Assembly: GCA_963790065.1 (NCBI GenBank)
Contig: CAWBNK010000001.1
Span: 434,001-498,000 of the forward strand
Length of the DNA: 64,000 nucleotides
Source of the DNA: Palsa-504 sp963790065
GTDB taxonomy: Bacteria > Actinomycetota > Actinomycetes > Streptosporangiales > Streptosporangiaceae
Direction of reading: 5' to 3'
Position numbers and translations under genes: made by a program. Within the stretch, counting starts at the first letter, position 1; every line of letters begins with the position of its first letter. Positions 8,989 through 15,858 of this stretch are shown one piece after another. Under the pieces are notes generated by a model, which worked only from the letters and a program-made list of their open reading frames with translations, searched no databases and was not told where the DNA came from.

Positions 8989-9673
8989 TCCTGGCTTCCG
9001 CGCCGTTGTGGCCGCCGGACACGCCCTCCGGCTTGAGCGGCGGCAGGGCGAGCTGGTCCCTGATGTCCTGCTGGACCTCCTCCTGCGGCGGCCGCGCGTC
9101 CACGGTGATGACATACTCCTTGCGCCGGAACAGGTCCAGCACCGGATTGGTCTTCTCGTGGTAGTCCCGCAGTCGTACCGCCAGCGCCTCTTCGGTGTCG
9201 TCTTCCCTGGTGACCAGTTCCCCGCCGCAGGCGTCGCACCGCCCGGGCACCTCGGGGGTGCTGTCGATCAGGTTGTAGTTGAAGCCGCAGCCCGCGCACA
9301 GCCTCCGGGCAAACACCCGGCGGCGGACCTCGCTGTCGGGCAGTTCCAGCGCGATGACCCCGTCGATGTCGTAGCTCTCCAGGAAGAACTCGGCCTGCCG
9401 CCGGTTCCGCGGAAAGCCGTCGATGATGAAGCCGTAGTTCCAGTCGTGCTCGGTCAGCCGGCTGCGGACCACCGACTCGACCAGGTCGTCCCCGACCAGC
9501 TCCCCCGCGGCCATGATCCGCCTGACCTGGGCGCCCATCTTGGTGTGGTTCTGCACGTTCCAGCGGAAGATGTCGCCCACGGCGATGTGCACGAGGTCGA
9601 AGTCGGCGGCCAGCAGCTGGCTCTGCGTGCCTTTTCCGCTGCCTTGCACGCCCATGATCACGTACTTGCGCAT
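8981..9673 (-). CDS. Adenylate kinase with Cys4 zinc LID
   Basis: 230-residue nucleoside monophosphate kinase (AMP + ATP to 2 ADP). P-loop GVQGSGKGTQ at residues 8-17, FPRNRRQAE NMP-binding block near 90, and a long LID with CAGCGFNYNL and CDACGGEL, four cysteines able to bind zinc. Many actinobacterial housekeeping Adk proteins have a short LID, so this is probably an additional or unusual copy. Upstream member of a two-gene unit with the PRPP synthetase. The last 20 residues are a charged, probably disordered tail. Confidence 0.88.
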   Translation of the reverse strand: MRKYVIMGVQGSGKGTQSQLLAADFDLVHIAVGDIFRWNVQNHTKMGAQVRRIMAAGELVGDDLVESVVRSRLTEHDWNYGFIIDGFPRNRRQAEFFLESYDIDGVIALELPDSEVRRRVFARRLCAGCGFNYNLIDSTPEVPGRCDACGGELVTREDDTEEALAVRLRDYHEKTNPVLDLFRRKEYVITVDARPPQEEVQQDIRDQLALPPLKPEGVSGGHNGAEARSA

Positions 9674-9697
9674 GGCATCAGCCTGGCATACGCAGTA

Positions 9698-10015
9698 TCA
9701 ACTCGGCATACGCAGGCCGAGCTTCCGCTCGCAGGCCCGCCGCATCCTGCTGCTGACCAGCATGCGCAGCTGCGGCCAGTCGTCGCGCAGCCGCATCGGG
9801 TTGACGAAGCGGGCCAGGTCGTTCTGCCTGCCCTGGCTGATCACGATGCTGTACAGGAGCAGCCGCGGCTTGGTGCGGGCCACGTCGAACTCCCGCAGCC
9901 CGTGCCAGGTCAGGTGGACCGGCAGCACCACGATGCCCTGCCACGGGCCGTGCAGGTCGTCAATCCGGTCCGGCAGCCGCCCGCCCTGGCGGGACAATCC
10001 GGCGAACAGAGCCAT
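9698..10015 (-). CDS. Conserved hypothetical protein
   Basis: 105 residues from ATG 10015. The centre (PWQGIVVLPVHLTWHGLREFDV, ending in ARTKPRLLLYSIVI) looks like a folded beta-rich domain; the C-terminus is basic with RMRRACERK. No membrane segment. I do not recognise a named family. It lies 24 bases upstream of the adenylate kinase gene on the same strand and may be the first gene of that unit. The fold suggests a nucleic-acid or small-ligand binding role, but nothing proves it. Confidence 0.65.
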   Translation of the reverse strand: MALFAGLSRQGGRLPDRIDDLHGPWQGIVVLPVHLTWHGLREFDVARTKPRLLLYSIVISQGRQNDLARFVNPMRLRDDWPQLRMLVSSRMRRACERKLGLRMPS

Positions 10016-10088
10016 GGATGAATTATGGCCTCGCGGCCGCCGCCGGCGGGCCGCCACGACACTTTCCCGGCAGCGCTACTCTCGTGGC

Positions 10089-10637
10089 ATGGAGAATGCT
10101 GCCTCGGCGGGCAATGCCGTCCCGGCCGACGACGCTGCCTCCGTGGTGCTGCCCTCCTCGGGGCCGGTGTGGCGATTCCTCATCAAGCCGCGCTGGCTGG
10201 GGTGGCACCTGCTCATGGTGGTGTCCTTCTGGGGGATGCTCTGGCTCGGCGACTGGCAGTTTCACCGCGCCCTGGCCGGCAACGGCCTGAGCTGGGCTTA
10301 CACGTTCGAGTGGCCGCTGTTCGCGGGCTTCGCCGTGGTCTTCTGGGCCAAGACGATCAGGGACGAGTTCCGGATCAGGCGCGGTGAGATGCCCGACAAC
10401 GCGGCGGCCGGCTACGGGCGGGATGACCTCCCCTTCGGCCTCCAGCAGGTCCAGGTCAGCCCAGTCCAACACGGGCCAGTCCAACACGGGCCAGTCCAAC
10501 ACGGGCCAGTCCAACACGGAGCGGACGGTCCCGCCTCCGAGGACGAGGACGAGGAGCTCAGCGCCTACAACGCCTACCTGGCGCGACTCAATGCCGAGGT
10601 CAAGGGCCACGGCCGGTGGCACGGGCTCCGCAACTAG
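10089..10637 (+). CDS. LprD-like two-helix membrane protein with PVQHG repeats
   Basis: 182 residues from ATG 10089. Two hydrophobic helices (about 37-56 and 70-90) are followed by a cytoplasmic tail. WQF...WAYTFEWPLFAGF and the C-terminal ELSAYNAYLARLN match, from memory, the mycobacterial LprD (Rv1343c) type, whose neighbour Rv1342c is a DUF3817 protein, exactly the gene that follows here. The tail holds four perfect PVQHG pentapeptide repeats from a 15-bp tandem array. Function of the family is unknown. Confidence 0.78.
   Translation: MENAASAGNAVPADDAASVVLPSSGPVWRFLIKPRWLGWHLLMVVSFWGMLWLGDWQFHRALAGNGLSWAYTFEWPLFAGFAVVFWAKTIRDEFRIRRGEMPDNAAAGYGRDDLPFGLQQVQVSPVQHGPVQHGPVQHGPVQHGADGPASEDEDEELSAYNAYLARLNAEVKGHGRWHGLRN
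10461..10520 (+). repeat. 15-bp tandem repeat, four copies, in-frame
   Basis: Unit CCAGTCCAACACGGG repeated at 10461, 10476, 10491 and 10506 with only the last base of the last copy changed. Each unit encodes PVQHG. The near-perfect identity implies recent expansion, and copy number is likely to vary between strains. Confidence 0.97.
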
Positions 10638-10672
10638 CTAGTGAATCTGGGCGATGATCGGGAGATGAGACC

Positions 10673-11008
10673 GTGAAAGCAGCGGTGCTTCGGTACCGGG
10701 TGATGGCGTACGTGACCGGCGTGGTGCTGATTGTCCTGTGCTTCGTCGGCATCCCGCTGCAGATCGTCGGGAAGCCCGCCGTGGCCAACGATGTCGGCGT
10801 GGTGCACGGCATCCTGTACATCATTTACCTGGTCAACGCGTGGATCCTGGCCAGGAAGCTGAGGCTGGCGAACAAGCCGACGGTGCTGATGCTGCTGGCC
10901 GGCACGGTCCCGATCATGACGTTCATCGTCGAGCGCTGGATCACCCGTCGGTACATCGACCCCGCGCTGGCCGAGCAGGCCGAGCAGGCCGAGCCTGTGA
11001 GCCGGTGA
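10673..11008 (+). CDS. DUF3817-domain integral membrane protein
   Basis: 111 residues, GTG start after GGGAGA. Three membrane helices (about 12-32, 42-62 and 70-92) with the family pattern VVHGILYIIYLV in the middle. Function unknown. The C-terminus ends in an EQA repeat. It sits 35 bases after the LprD-like gene, and its stop overlaps the next GTG as GTGA, making a likely operon running from 10089 to 13079. Confidence 0.88.
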   Translation: MKAAVLRYRVMAYVTGVVLIVLCFVGIPLQIVGKPAVANDVGVVHGILYIIYLVNAWILARKLRLANKPTVLMLLAGTVPIMTFIVERWITRRYIDPALAEQAEQAEPVSR

Positions 11009-11646
11009 GCGAGCATTACTTCTCGGCGCGGCCACAGGCCGCGCACCGTCCCGGCCTGGTCCGGGTGGTGCTGCCCGACGTGTACCTGGAACTGGCCACG
11101 GACGCCGGCGTCTTCTTCCCGGGCCGACTCGATCCGGGCACCCGCCTGCTGCTGGATTCCTCGCCTGCCCCGCCGCCCGCGGGCGACCTGCTCGACCTCG
11201 GCTGCGGCTACGGCCCGATCGCCTGCGTGCTGGCCGCGCGGTCGCCCGGCGCCACCGTCTGGGCCGTCGACGTCAACGAGCGGGCCCTCGAGCTGTGCGC
11301 CAGGAACGCGGCCGCGGCGGGCCTGCCCAACGTGCGCTGCGTCACGCCCGGCGACCCGTCGGTTCCCGCCCGGCTGGCCGGGATCTGGTCCAACCCGCCG
11401 GTCCGGATCGGCAAGGCGGCCCTGCACGAACTGCTGCTCGGCTGGCTCGGGCGGCTGGTGCCCGGTGGTCAGGGCGGCCACGGAGGCCGGGCCTACCTGG
11501 TGGCCAGCCGCAACCTCGGCGCCGACTCGCTGCACCGCTGGCTGGCCGGCCAGGGCTGGCCGGTGACGCGCCTGGCCGCGCGGAGCGGCTACCGCCTGCT
11601 CCAGGTCGATTTTTCTGCCGAACGATCCGTGGTGGCTCCCCCGTGA
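11005..11646 (+). CDS. RsmC/YbxB-like class I SAM methyltransferase
   Basis: 213 residues from GTG 11005. SAM-binding LLDLGCGYGPI (about 57-67), acidic VDVNERALEL, and the catalytic SNPPVRIGK (about 130-138), the NPP motif of guanine-N2 rRNA methyltransferases such as RsmC (16S G1207). N-terminal HYFSARPQAAHRPGLV matches the single-domain Gram-positive YbxB form. Overlaps both neighbours by GTGA stop-start junctions, so it is coupled to the DUF3817 and TrmH genes. Confidence 0.9.
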   Translation: MSEHYFSARPQAAHRPGLVRVVLPDVYLELATDAGVFFPGRLDPGTRLLLDSSPAPPPAGDLLDLGCGYGPIACVLAARSPGATVWAVDVNERALELCARNAAAAGLPNVRCVTPGDPSVPARLAGIWSNPPVRIGKAALHELLLGWLGRLVPGGQGGHGGRAYLVASRNLGADSLHRWLAGQGWPVTRLAARSGYRLLQVDFSAERSVVAPP

Positions 11647-13079
11647 CCCCGGTCCTGCCGTCTGGCGATGACGCCAGGCCCGGCCGCCAGCTCCGCCCGG
11701 TCGAGGTAAAGCGGCTGAACCGGGAGTGGCGGCGGGTCAGCGAGGCTCGCCTGGCACTGCTGCTCGATTCGGTCGGCCAGCCGTTCAATGTCGGCTCTAT
11801 CGTCCGCTCGGCCGCGGCCTTCGCCGCCGAGCACCTGTGGCTGTGCGGCAGCACGGCGCCGCTGTCCCACCCGGGAGTGGGAAAGACGGCACTCGGCACC
11901 CAGCGGCTGGTGCAGGCGAGCACGGAGCCGAATCCGGTGGCCGCGGCCAAGGAGGCAGCCGCCATGGGCCTGCGCGTCGTTGCCGTCGAGCTGGCCTCGG
12001 GTGCGGTCCCGCTGCACGAGGCGCCGCTGGACGGTGACGTCTGCCTGGCGTTCGGCAACGAGGATCACGGCTGCTCAGCGGGGCTGCTCGCTGTCGCCGA
12101 CGCGATCGCGTACATCCCGCAGCCGGGCCGGGTCGGCTCGCTGAACGTCGCGGTGGCGGCGGCCATCGCCATGGCTGAGGCCCGCCGCCGGTCCTGGGTC
12201 CGGTTACAGACGTCGGCGTGCCGGTCAATGACGCGACATGCACCGTTCACCGTGCATACCAGGTCAGCGTGCATACTGGCGATCGTGCGAGTACCTTTTC
12301 TCGACCACCCCCGGCCCGTCGCCTTCGCCCACCGCGGCGGCGCGGCACACGCGCCGGAGAACTCCTGGACCGCGTTCAAGCATGCGGTCAAGCTGGGATA
12401 CGCGTACCTAGAGACCGACGTCCGCGCCACCGCGGACGGTCAGCTGGTGGCGTTCCACGACCGGACGCTGGACCGCGTGACCGACGCGTCCGGGCCGATC
12501 AACGTGCTGCCCTACCGTGACGTCGCCGCCCTGCGCGTGGCCGGCTCGGAGCCGATCCCGCTGATCGAGGACCTGATCGGCACCTTTCCCGACGCGCGGT
12601 TCAACATCGACCTGAAGGACGCGGCGGGGATTTCCCTGCTGCCCGAGGTGCTGCGCCGCACCGGGGCGTGGGACCGGGTGTGCGTGACATCGTTCTCCGG
12701 CCAGCGGCTGCGTACCGCGCGCGGGCTGCTCGACCGGCCGGTGTGCATGGCCACCTCGCCGGCCGCGATCGCCGCCGTCCGCTGCTCGCTCGGCAGCGCC
12801 CCGGCCTGGCCGCAGATCAAGCTCCTGGCCGGCCACGTGTCGCGGGCCAGCGTGCACTGCGCCCAGGTGCCGGGAAGGGTGGCTACGGCCGCGTTCGTGC
12901 GGCGTGCCCACACGCTCGGGCTCGACGTCCATGTCTGGACCATCAACGACCGGGCCGAGATGGTCCGCTTCCTCGACCTCGGGGCCGACGGCATCATGAC
13001 CGATGACATCGAGACGCTTCGCGACGTGCTCATCGAACGCGGCCAATGGCATCCCCGGGGCGAAGCGGCGGCCGCATAG
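11643..13079 (+). CDS. TrmH/SpoU-family RNA 2'-O-methyltransferase, frame continuous into a GDPD domain
   Basis: GTG 11643 overlaps the previous stop. Residues about 30-185 are a SPOUT (trefoil-knot) RNA 2'-O-ribose methyltransferase: NVGSIVRSAAAF (motif 1), AFGNEDHG (motif 2), GSLNVAVAAAIAMAEARR (motif 3). Normally the protein ends there, but no stop follows: a roughly 30-residue Cys/Arg/Ser linker of non-coding appearance leads directly into a complete glycerophosphodiester phosphodiesterase domain (about 215-478). Either a real 478-residue fusion or a lost/misread stop. The linker DNA holds an inverted repeat and a -10-like CATACT, favouring two proteins. Confidence 0.8.
   Translation: MTPVLPSGDDARPGRQLRPVEVKRLNREWRRVSEARLALLLDSVGQPFNVGSIVRSAAAFAAEHLWLCGSTAPLSHPGVGKTALGTQRLVQASTEPNPVAAAKEAAAMGLRVVAVELASGAVPLHEAPLDGDVCLAFGNEDHGCSAGLLAVADAIAYIPQPGRVGSLNVAVAAAIAMAEARRRSWVRLQTSACRSMTRHAPFTVHTRSACILAIVRVPFLDHPRPVAFAHRGGAAHAPENSWTAFKHAVKLGYAYLETDVRATADGQLVAFHDRTLDRVTDASGPINVLPYRDVAALRVAGSEPIPLIEDLIGTFPDARFNIDLKDAAGISLLPEVLRRTGAWDRVCVTSFSGQRLRTARGLLDRPVCMATSPAAIAAVRCSLGSAPAWPQIKLLAGHVSRASVHCAQVPGRVATAAFVRRAHTLGLDVHVWTINDRAEMVRFLDLGADGIMTDDIETLRDVLIERGQWHPRGEAAAA
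12238..12277. promoter_or_regulatory. Inverted repeat and -10-like hexamer between TrmH and GDPD domains
   Basis: ATGCAC (12238-12243) and GTGCAT (12252-12257) form a perfect 6-bp inverted repeat with an 8-bp centre. CGTGCATAC recurs at 12269-12276, ending in CATACT eight bases before GTG 12285. This looks like a promoter/operator inside an open frame. Confidence 0.35.
12285..13079 (+). CDS. Glycerophosphodiester phosphodiesterase, probable internal start
   Basis: 264 residues from GTG 12285 if translated separately. Hydrolyses glycerophosphodiesters to glycerol 3-phosphate and an alcohol. TIM-barrel GDPD motifs: FAHRGG (His), APENSWTAF, ETDVRATADGQLVAFHD, and WTINDRAEM with GIMTDD near the end. 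A CATACT hexamer eight bases upstream could drive a leaderless message. GDPD next to rbpA and a Ppm synthase is an arrangement I know from other actinobacteria, which supports it being a gene in its own right. Confidence 0.85.
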   Translation: MRVPFLDHPRPVAFAHRGGAAHAPENSWTAFKHAVKLGYAYLETDVRATADGQLVAFHDRTLDRVTDASGPINVLPYRDVAALRVAGSEPIPLIEDLIGTFPDARFNIDLKDAAGISLLPEVLRRTGAWDRVCVTSFSGQRLRTARGLLDRPVCMATSPAAIAAVRCSLGSAPAWPQIKLLAGHVSRASVHCAQVPGRVATAAFVRRAHTLGLDVHVWTINDRAEMVRFLDLGADGIMTDDIETLRDVLIERGQWHPRGEAAAA

Positions 13080-13110
13080 CGCCCTGGCTAGCACACGGAG
13101 GGGCTGATAG

Positions 13111-13126
13111 CTGCGATCTTTCGCAG
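13111..13126 (+). terminator. Short hairpin after the GDPD gene
   Basis: CTGCGA-TCTT-TCGCAG, a perfect 6-bp stem with a 4-base loop, 31 bp past the GDPD stop and before the rbpA promoter. No U-tract follows, so it is a weak or factor-dependent terminator at best. Confidence 0.45.
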
Positions 13127-13153
13127 AAACACGATTGGGTAACGCTCGGAGAG

Positions 13154-13179
13154 GGAATCTTGTCCGGGTACCCGGTGTT
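13154..13179 (+). promoter_or_regulatory. Sigma-R (ECF, redox stress) type promoter of rbpA
   Basis: GGAAT at 13154-13158, exactly 18 bases, then GTT at 13177-13179. This matches the GGAAT-N18-GTT consensus of SigR/SigH promoters without mismatch, 38 bp upstream of the rbpA ATG. rbpA is a known SigR target in Streptomyces; the match here is seen in the sequence, the sigma factor itself is inferred. Confidence 0.8.
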
Positions 13180-13217
13180 GCTCAATAAGACCGCTGACCG
13201 CCTGGGAGGCAGCAAGC

Positions 13218-13604
13218 ATGGCCGAACGCGCACTTCGCGGCACCCGGCTCGGTGCGACGAGCTACGAGAACGACAGGAACACCGACCTGGCACCGCGTCA
13301 GGACGTCGCTTTTGACTGCCCGAACGGGCACCATTTTAGCGTGCCTTTCGCGGCTGAGGCGGAACTTCCTGCCACGTGGGAGTGTCGCGTCTGTGGTTCG
13401 GTTGCCATGGCAGCTACCGGGGAATCTCCGTCGCCCAAGAAGGCCAAGCCGCCGCGCAGTCACTGGGACATGCTCATGGAGCGGCGCACGGTCGAAGACC
13501 TCGAGGCGGTCCTGGCCGAGCGGCTCGAGGTCATCAGGGAACGCCGCTCCACCGAGCGCGGCCCCGACCTGGGCGCCAGCCGTACCGAGCGCAGAAGCGC
13601 CTAG
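13218..13604 (+). CDS. rbpA: RNA polymerase-binding protein RbpA
   Basis: 128 residues. Essential actinobacterial transcription factor that binds RNA polymerase and group 1/2 sigma factors and stabilises the open complex. N-terminal tail MAERALRGTRLGATSYEND, central RbpA core domain with CPNGH...CRVCG (zinc-type pairs, about 36-62), basic linker PKKAKPPRSHWDMLMERR, and a C-terminal sigma-interaction helix from about 85. GGGAGG lies nine bases before the ATG. The sigma-R promoter upstream implies induction by thiol/oxidative stress. Confidence 0.97.
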   Translation: MAERALRGTRLGATSYENDRNTDLAPRQDVAFDCPNGHHFSVPFAAEAELPATWECRVCGSVAMAATGESPSPKKAKPPRSHWDMLMERRTVEDLEAVLAERLEVIRERRSTERGPDLGASRTERRSA

Positions 13605-13613
13605 GACACCCGG

Positions 13614-13635
13614 CGCGGCGGTTAGCTCCGCCGCG
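13614..13635. terminator. Bidirectional hairpin between rbpA and ppm
   Basis: CGCGGCGG-TTAGCT-CCGCCGCG, a perfect 8-bp GC stem with 6-base loop, centred between two convergent stops (13604 and 13660). No U-tract, as usual for high-GC actinobacterial terminators. Confidence 0.75.
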
Positions 13636-13659
13636 GTCAGTGCCGATTATCCGGGCCGA

Positions 13660-14433
13660 CTATCTGCGTCGACTATCTGGGCGTCGGGACCTGAACTGGC
13701 TGAGCCGCCGCTGGGTCCCCCACTGCGCGACGCGCCAGAACGCCTCCAGGATGATGGTGTTGCTCATCTTGCTGGCGCCGTACTCACGTTCCACGAACGT
13801 GATCGGTATCTCGACGATCCTCAGCCCGGCCTCCGCTACCCGCAAGGTCAGGTCGATCTGGAAGCAGTAGCCGGTCGACTCGACCTGGCCGAGGCTGATG
13901 GTGCGCAGCGTGCTGGCCCGATAGGCGCGGAATCCGGCGGTCGCGTCGCGGACGCCGATGCCGAGCATGAGCCGGGTGTAGACATTGGCGGCCCGAGACA
14001 GCGCCTCACGGGACTTAGGCCAGTTGACCACCTTGCCGCCGCGCGTCCACCGGGAACCGATGGACAGGTCGGCTTGGTCGAGCGCGCCGACCAGGGCCGG
14101 CAGATGCTCCGGCTGGTGCGAGCCGTCGGCGTCCATCTCTACCATCACGCCGTAGCCGCGTTCGAGCGCCCAGTCGAACCCGGCGATGTACGCCTTGCCC
14201 AGGCCAGCCTTCTCCGTCCGGTGCATGACCTGCACGTGCGGATCGGCCTCGGCGAGCTTGTCGGCGATGTCACCGGTGCCGTCCGGGCTGTTGTCGTCCA
14301 CGACCAGCAGGTCAGCCTCGGGCAGCGCGGCCCTGACCCGGCCCGCGATCGATTCCAGATTCTGCCGCTCGTTGTAGGTCGGCATGATGATGACAGTCTG
14401 GCCGACCGGCGGGTCGGCGGGTGGCTGCGTCAC
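13660..14433 (-). CDS. ppm1: Polyprenol monophosphomannose synthase (GT2)
   Basis: 257 residues, GTG start. Transfers mannose from GDP-mannose to polyprenyl phosphate, supplying lipid-linked mannose for lipomannan/glycoprotein mannosylation at the inner membrane face. GT2 fold with IIMPTYNERQNL at about 14-25, VVDDNSPDGTGD, catalytic/metal EMDADGSHQPEHL and the DPM1-type IPITFVEREYGASKM. No acyltransferase or membrane domain is fused, unlike mycobacterial Ppm1. Convergent with rbpA. The C-terminus is a basic SQFRSRRPDSRRR tail. Confidence 0.93.
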   Translation of the reverse strand: MTQPPADPPVGQTVIIMPTYNERQNLESIAGRVRAALPEADLLVVDDNSPDGTGDIADKLAEADPHVQVMHRTEKAGLGKAYIAGFDWALERGYGVMVEMDADGSHQPEHLPALVGALDQADLSIGSRWTRGGKVVNWPKSREALSRAANVYTRLMLGIGVRDATAGFRAYRASTLRTISLGQVESTGYCFQIDLTLRVAEAGLRIVEIPITFVEREYGASKMSNTIILEAFWRVAQWGTQRRLSQFRSRRPDSRRR

Positions 14434-15200
14434 TACCCCTGCCTATCGCTGCGTTAGTTAACACGCGGTGTCACAACGGTGCACGTCATGATATCCCCGT
14501 ACTGGCGTTCCCCTGACGAGACGCCACGCGCCCCGGCCCGTCCTGTCCCCACCAGACAACGAACCTGCGGACGGATTCGTGCCTGGCCGACTGGGTCGGC
14601 TGCGGAACAGACAGGAAAAGGACCCGGGCAGCGCCTTCGGACCGGAGTCCGTCCCGCTGGCAACGGGCTCGATCTCCGTTGTCTACTGGGTGCCCGGGCC
14701 CTTTCCACGCCCAACCCCCGTCCAGCCGGACGGACGCGCAGGCCTTCAGCCCCCTTCCAGTGCCACGCCTGGCCTCGGAGCCGCGCAATGCTGGCGGCCC
14801 CGCCGTGACACCGCCCCGAACCTGAGGAGCCTGCCGGTCCGGCTAGCGAGCCCGGTGCTGGACTGAGCAGCAACTTACCCTCGATCCGGGCGTTGTCAAC
14901 CACGAACCTGACATTCGCGCTACTGACGGGAAACATTCGGCTACATTAGGTGCCCGCTGGGGGAAATGTCGCGGCCCGGCCGCCGGGCCAGTCGCCGCAC
15001 GGCCGGTCCGTCCGGCCCGGTCTGTCGCTTTTGTCCGTCGCGACGGAAAGTTTCTCCGGCGCCGGGAAAAATATGGCGCCGTTGCTCTCATGCGAGTCAT
15101 GCTTTCGGGGTATGGATCACCCCACTTGCCGTCACTAGACCCTCTCTGCTCCCTGCGTCCGCGGCCGACGCCGCAGGTCCCCCCTCTGGAGGTGATGCGA
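14434..15200. other. Gene-free stretch of about 770 bp
   Basis: No frame here reads like a protein on either strand. It contains the upstream region of ppm1 (14434-14520), a run of stem-loops described separately (14554-14732), and the leader of the small gene at 15201. Between 14870 and 15190 the base composition drops locally (GTTGTCAACC, TACATTAGG), as at promoters, and a TATGGATCACCCC segment precedes the 15201 ribosome site, but I cannot assign a specific -35/-10 pair. Confidence 0.6.
14554..14732. other. Candidate structured RNA with pseudoknot-compatible helices
   Basis: Helix B pairs 14614-14630 with 14691-14706 (15 pairs, one bulge, one mismatch, including CCCGGGCA/TGCCCGGG). It encloses hairpins CGGAC-CGGA-GTCCG (14638-14651) and CCCG-N7-CGGG (14653-14667). 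Helix A pairs AGACAACG (14554-14561) with CGTTGTCT (14677-14684), crossing helix B. Further hairpins: GCCGAC-TGG-GTCGGC (14586-14600) and CGTCC-AGCC-GGACG (14719-14732). No match to an RNA class I know; strand unknown. GC-rich DNA gives chance stems, hence modest confidence. Confidence 0.4.
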
Positions 15201-15443
15201 ATGGATGCCAGCGCCGACCGGTTCCTCGAACTAATCCACCAACTCGAGGACTTCACCCACTCGATCAGCCCTGATCAGGCCCATTCCGAATTCGACGAGA
15301 TGACGCTGCAGCTGTTCTGGATGCGCTGGCCGGAACTGTCGGCCTGGGCCGGTTCGCTGTGGCGGCTGCTCTCCGAGGAGCTGGCTGGGCCTGCCGCTCC
15401 GCACGACGACTCCGCGCTGTTCGAGATCGGCGAAAGTGGCTGA
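15201..15443 (+). CDS. Small hypothetical protein coupled to a CBS protein
   Basis: 80 residues, helical and acidic, with many aromatic residues (FWMRWPELSAWAGSLWRLL, about 35-53). No membrane helix predicted by eye. I do not recognise the family. Start ATG 15201 follows GGAGGTGA by a good spacing; an in-frame ATG at 15195 lies too close to it. The stop overlaps the GTG of the CBS-domain gene by eight bases, so the two are translated together and may work together. Confidence 0.72.
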   Translation: MDASADRFLELIHQLEDFTHSISPDQAHSEFDEMTLQLFWMRWPELSAWAGSLWRLLSEELAGPAAPHDDSALFEIGESG

Positions 15444-15858
15444 GGACGGCCGCCGGGCCTTCACGGTAGGCGACGTCATGCACACACGAGTGGTGCTGAC
15501 CAGCCCGGACAGCCCCATGGCCGACGCCGCCGCGGAGATGGTCCGCGAGCGGGTGGGCTCGGCCCTGGTCATGCAGGGCTCTTTCCTGGCCGGCATTCTC
15601 ACTGAGCGCGACATACTCAGGGCCGCGGCATCCGGGACCGACCTGACCGGCGTGGCGGTGTCTGCATTCATGACCAAGGATCCGCAGTCAGCCACGCCCG
15701 ATACCACCGTAGAAGACGCGGCCCAGGTCATGCTCCTGAACGGATTCCGTCATCTGCCCATCACGGAAGGCCGCGAGGTGCGCGGCATCGTCAGCCTGCG
15801 TGACCTGTTCGCGGCCAGGATCAGCCGGCCACCCCAGCAACGCGGCACGGCCGGCTAA
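15436..15858 (+). CDS. Two-CBS-domain protein
   Basis: 140 residues consisting only of a Bateman module. CBS1 is about 12-70 (VGDVMHTRVVLTSPDSPMADA then GILTERDILRA) and CBS2 about 75-130 (SAFMTKDPQSATPDTTVEDA then GIVSLRDLF). CBS pairs bind adenosine nucleotides; stand-alone ones act as energy sensors or partner regulators. No effector domain is attached, so the coupled 80-residue protein upstream is the obvious candidate partner (inference). Ends with a CTAA overlap against the convergent methyltransferase. Confidence 0.9.
   Translation: MAEDGRRAFTVGDVMHTRVVLTSPDSPMADAAAEMVRERVGSALVMQGSFLAGILTERDILRAAASGTDLTGVAVSAFMTKDPQSATPDTTVEDAAQVMLLNGFRHLPITEGREVRGIVSLRDLFAARISRPPQQRGTAG

Noticed and set aside
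14479..14936. Overlapping short open frames on both strands between ppm1 and 15201
   Set aside because: No ribosome sites, no protein-like pattern; better explained as non-coding.
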